A DNA stretch of 9,769 nucleotides from Oscillospiraceae bacterium (GTDB lineage: Bacteria > Bacillota > Clostridia > Oscillospirales > Acutalibacteraceae), in the NCBI GenBank assembly GCA_019422905.1, contig JAHZCM010000018.1, forward strand, positions 1 through 9,769. Reading direction: 5' to 3'. The notes beneath the pieces were generated by a model, which saw only the letters and a list, made by a program, of their open reading frames with translations, was not told the DNA's origin and searched no databases. Both the position numbers and the translations under genes were made by a program. Below, one piece after another: positions 5,567 to 9,769 of the stretch (its first letter is position 1; every line of letters begins with the position of its first letter).

Positions 5567-6262
5567 GTGACGCACTGCCCAAAGAAAAGCACGTCTCGCC
5601 GGAAACCGGAAAGGTCCCGCATTTTCCGTCGAACCCTTCACAGCCTTTTGGCGCCGCTGACGCTCTGCGCCGGTCTGCTCGCAGGCTTCGGCTTTGGGCG
5701 TGCCGACACAAGGCCCGTCGATGCGCCGGCTTCCGCGCTTAGCGGCATTACTTCGCGCACGGCGGATACGCCAACGTCCGTTTCGGAAAAGCTCTCTTAT
5801 CTCGCTGAGCTTTTTGAGGACGGCCGGTACTGGAACCACACGCCCGGAGAGGAGCCGCATTCCGTGCTCAGCGTCACGGACCGGCCCTGCAGCCACAGCG
5901 CTTCCGGCTGTGCATCCTGCAATATTTATACGGGCGCCATGCTGGAATATTTTCCGGACTTCATCGGCACACAATGCTTCGGCTACGCTTCCCTGCTCAG
6001 CGATTTGCTTTTCGGTGCGGACGCGCCGGTCTCTGCACACAACGATTTTTCAAAGCTGCGTGTCGGTGATATGATCCAACTTTCGGAAACCATGCACTCC
6101 ATGATTGTCACGGATATTGATTTGGAAGCGGAAACCCTAACGGTGACCCAGGTCACCAGCGATTCTGAAACCTGCCGCATCGAATGGAACTGCGCTCTCA
6201 CCCGCAGCGCGCTGTATGAAAGCGACGATGATATCGTCTTTTATACACGCTACGGAGACTAA
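5567..6262 (+). CDS. Secreted papain-like (CHAP/NlpC-like) cysteine hydrolase
   Basis: A 231-residue exported protein. A very basic N-terminus (about 6-22) precedes a hydrophobic core (about 26-44), and a possible signal peptidase site follows GRA at 44-46. The mature part has features of a cysteine-peptidase-fold domain known to me from gut Firmicutes: GRYWNH (86-91), a cysteine cluster C108, C115, C118, the candidate nucleophile C137 in GTQCFGYASLLSDLLFG, the strand LRVGDMIQL (164-172), candidate base H177 in MHSMIV, and a C-terminal TCRIEW. The third catalytic residue is not clear. Such folds cleave cell-wall peptides or proteins; the substrate here is unknown. Its neighbours are TraX upstream (14 bases) and a C39-like peptidase downstream (19 bases), so all three are probably co-expressed and act at or beyond the membrane. 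Family identity is from recall, not a search. Confidence 0.7.
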   Translation: MTHCPKKSTSRRKPERSRIFRRTLHSLLAPLTLCAGLLAGFGFGRADTRPVDAPASALSGITSRTADTPTSVSEKLSYLAELFEDGRYWNHTPGEEPHSVLSVTDRPCSHSASGCASCNIYTGAMLEYFPDFIGTQCFGYASLLSDLLFGADAPVSAHNDFSKLRVGDMIQLSETMHSMIVTDIDLEAETLTVTQVTSDSETCRIEWNCALTRSALYESDDDIVFYTRYGD

Positions 6263-6281
6263 ACAGAAAGGAAGCAAAAAG

Positions 6282-7124
6282 ATGAACATGCACGCCCTGT
6301 ATAAGCTTGAAGCGCCCGCCGCTCAGAACCGGCGAAGCCTGCACCGCAGGCGCAGGAGACGCAGCGTCGTGCTTTCCATTCTCCCGGCCGGCATCGTCGC
6401 CGTCGCTCTTATAGCCCTTACGTCCGCCGCCCTTCATACCGCTCCCGCTTCGGACGGTTTTTGGGCGACGCTGAGCGCCGAAACGCTTCTATCGGACAGC
6501 GACAATGATCATGCCCTCCTCCATATGCCGTTTTTCTCTCAGATCGATGAATTTCCCACAGGCTGCGAGAGTGTCAGCGCCGCCATGCTGCTCAATTACT
6601 ACGATTTTGACGTTGCGCCCGGCGCTTTCATCGACGATTTTCTCCCGCTCGGCAACGCCCCGGAGGAGGATCTATACGGGAACTGGTACGGCTGCGACCC
6701 GTGGGAGGCGTTTCCCGGTGACCCGCGCTCGGATTTCGGCTGGGGCTGCTACTCGCCCGTGATCGAGCGCGCGCTAAACAACTGCCTTTCCGGCACGGGC
6801 TACCGTGCAGAACGGCTCTCCGATGTTCCGCTTGAGACGCTCTGCACCGATTACATCGACTGCGGAAATCCCGTGCTGGTCTGGGCTACGATCAATATGG
6901 ACACGCCCAGGGAGAGCATTACATGGGTCGTGCCGGAGACGGGACGGGAAATCACGTGGGTCAGCCCCATGCACTGCCTTGTATTGACCGGCTACGATCC
7001 AGAAAGCTATATCTTCAACGACCCGCTGGCCGGCGAGGCCGTCCATTACGACAAAGCGGATGTGGAATGCGCCTATGCCGCCCTGTATGAGCAGGCCGTC
7101 GTCATCACATACAATGGAAACTGA
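6282..7124 (+). CDS. Secreted C39-family-like cysteine peptidase (Peptidase_C39_2 type)
   Basis: A 280-residue exported protein. The N-terminus contains a run of six arginines (22-27) and a hydrophobic segment (about 28-50), a signal peptide or anchor. The domain fits the C39-like pattern: PFFSQIDEFPTGCESVSAAM with Q87 (oxyanion) and nucleophile C95, DPWEAFPGDP (139-148), GWGCYSPVIERAL, a strand NPVLVWATINM, then H231 in MHCLVLTGYD and D247 in FNDPL, completing a Cys-His-Asp triad. True C39 domains cleave double-glycine leader peptides on bacteriocin exporters. This stand-alone exported type faces outward, carries no ABC transporter, and its substrate is unknown. ATG 6282 has AAAGGA nine bases upstream; a second ATG at 6288 is less well spaced. 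It ends the TraX operon, 16 bases before a hairpin. Confidence 0.85.
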   Translation: MNMHALYKLEAPAAQNRRSLHRRRRRRSVVLSILPAGIVAVALIALTSAALHTAPASDGFWATLSAETLLSDSDNDHALLHMPFFSQIDEFPTGCESVSAAMLLNYYDFDVAPGAFIDDFLPLGNAPEEDLYGNWYGCDPWEAFPGDPRSDFGWGCYSPVIERALNNCLSGTGYRAERLSDVPLETLCTDYIDCGNPVLVWATINMDTPRESITWVVPETGREITWVSPMHCLVLTGYDPESYIFNDPLAGEAVHYDKADVECAYAALYEQAVVITYNGN

Positions 7125-7139
7125 TTCTCCCGTCAACAT

Positions 7140-7175
7140 AAAAAACGCGCTGTGAGAAAATTCACAGCGCGTTTG
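7140..7175 (-). terminator. Terminator shared by convergent genes, strongest for the - strand Clp gene
   Basis: A perfect 13-bp stem (AAACGCGCTGTGA at 7143-7155 with TCACAGCGCGTTT at 7162-7174) closes a 6-base loop. Read on the - strand it is followed by six T residues (from A 7140-7145), a good terminator 14 bases after the Clp stop codon. On the + strand only TTT follows, so it would act more weakly for the peptidase operon. Confidence 0.83.
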
Positions 7176-7188
7176 CCATTGCTTTTAT

Positions 7189-9462
<2,274 letters not shown>

Positions 9463-9492
9463 AGTCGAAATATCCTTTCCGAAGCGCAGCGC

Positions 9493-9769
9493 TTACGGCT
9501 TTTGCTTCTTTGCCCGGATCTCCTCGGGCAGATTCAAATCATATTGGCCGTCCTTCGAATGTAAAATCTCCCGAAAGACGCAGAAATACCGCACGAACGT
9601 GTACAGCATAAAGGCCGCCGTCACGATCAGCGCAATATTGGAAACAAGGCTGAAAACCTCCGGCGATACGTGCAAAAAGCCGTCCATCACCACAATCAGC
9701 GAAATCGAAGCATAAAACAGCGTGGTCGAAACCTTGCCATACCATTTCGCCGCGCAGGGCTTCTTTTTA
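9493..9769 (-). CDS. CDP-alcohol phosphatidyltransferase family protein, C-terminal end (partial, 5' end outside window)
   Basis: The frame runs off the right edge; 91 complete codons are visible. The segment begins with a basic patch and KWYGKVSTTLFYASISL, which resembles the conserved 'KPSKWGKxxT' region near the end of CDP-alcohol phosphatidyltransferases such as PgsA (phosphatidylglycerol-phosphate synthase). Two membrane helices follow (about 20 residues each, including SNIALIVTAAFMLYTFVRYF), then a charged tail ending KKQKP. The metal-binding DG(x2)AR(x8)G(x3)D motif lies outside the window, so substrate (glycerol phosphate, serine or other alcohol) cannot be decided. A GTG at 9693 is internal to the helix and not a start. 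The Clp gene follows 30 bases later. Between them AAGCGC and GCGCTT (9482-9494) form a short palindrome that overlaps the stop codon. Confidence 0.65.
   Translation of the reverse strand, partial: KKKPCAAKWYGKVSTTLFYASISLIVVMDGFLHVSPEVFSLVSNIALIVTAAFMLYTFVRYFCVFREILHSKDGQYDLNLPEEIRAKKQKP

Noticed and set aside
5621..5700. Twin-arginine (Tat) signal in the exported hydrolase
   Set aside because: RR is followed by TLHS and then a hydrophobic core, but the Ser/Thr before RR and the rest of the consensus are missing. A basic Sec signal explains it better.
9482..9494. AAGCGC-A-GCGCTT palindrome between the - strand genes as a regulatory hairpin or operator
   Set aside because: A 6-bp palindrome in GC-rich sequence is common, there is no T-tract, and it resembles no known operator such as that of CtsR.

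Overview
The window looks like chromosomal DNA of a Gram-positive gut-type Clostridia member, perhaps of the Oscillospirales. This is an inference from its GC-rich coding sequence, AGGAGG-type ribosome binding sites, a zinc-finger (ClpE-type) Clp ATPase, a YycH/YycI-like arrangement of membrane proteins behind a two-component system, and a secreted cysteine-hydrolase type I associate with gut Firmicutes. No rRNA, tRNA, CRISPR array or insertion sequence was seen.

Layout. (1) Bases 2-277 hold the 3' end of a GH13 amylase-type gene on the + strand, closed by a strong terminator at 333-366. (2) A promoter at 348-376 overlaps that terminator and starts a four-gene + strand operon: OmpR/PhoB-type response regulator (521-1186), sensor histidine kinase (1212-2762), and two tandem paralogous membrane-anchored proteins of unknown family (2759-3622 and 3651-4643). 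The operon ends at a 13-bp hairpin terminator (4675-4727). (3) A second + strand operon holds a TraX-family multi-pass membrane protein (4788-5552), a secreted papain-like (CHAP/NlpC-like) cysteine hydrolase (5567-6262) and a secreted C39-like cysteine peptidase (6282-7124). (4) A hairpin at 7140-7175 separates these from a convergent - strand pair: a ClpE-type AAA+ unfoldase (7189-9462) preceded by the C-terminal end of a CDP-alcohol phosphatidyltransferase (9493-9769, cut by the window edge).

How the parts may work together. The two-component system has all its phosphotransfer residues. Its kinase gene overlaps the first paralog by 4 bases, so kinase and paralog are probably translationally coupled; the two extracytoplasmic paralogs could tune the kinase, as YycH/YycI do for WalK, though no homology to those proteins is claimed. 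The TraX operon pairs a membrane acyltransferase-like protein with two exported cysteine-hydrolase-fold proteins, which suggests a cell-surface or secreted-peptide role that I cannot name. TTTTGCA copies spaced by 11 and 22 bp lie between the two operons and similar AT-rich palindromes lie upstream of the regulator gene, so the regulator might control both operons; this is speculative. The Clp ATPase keeps both Walker motifs and a VGF loop, so it should work with ClpP in protein quality control.
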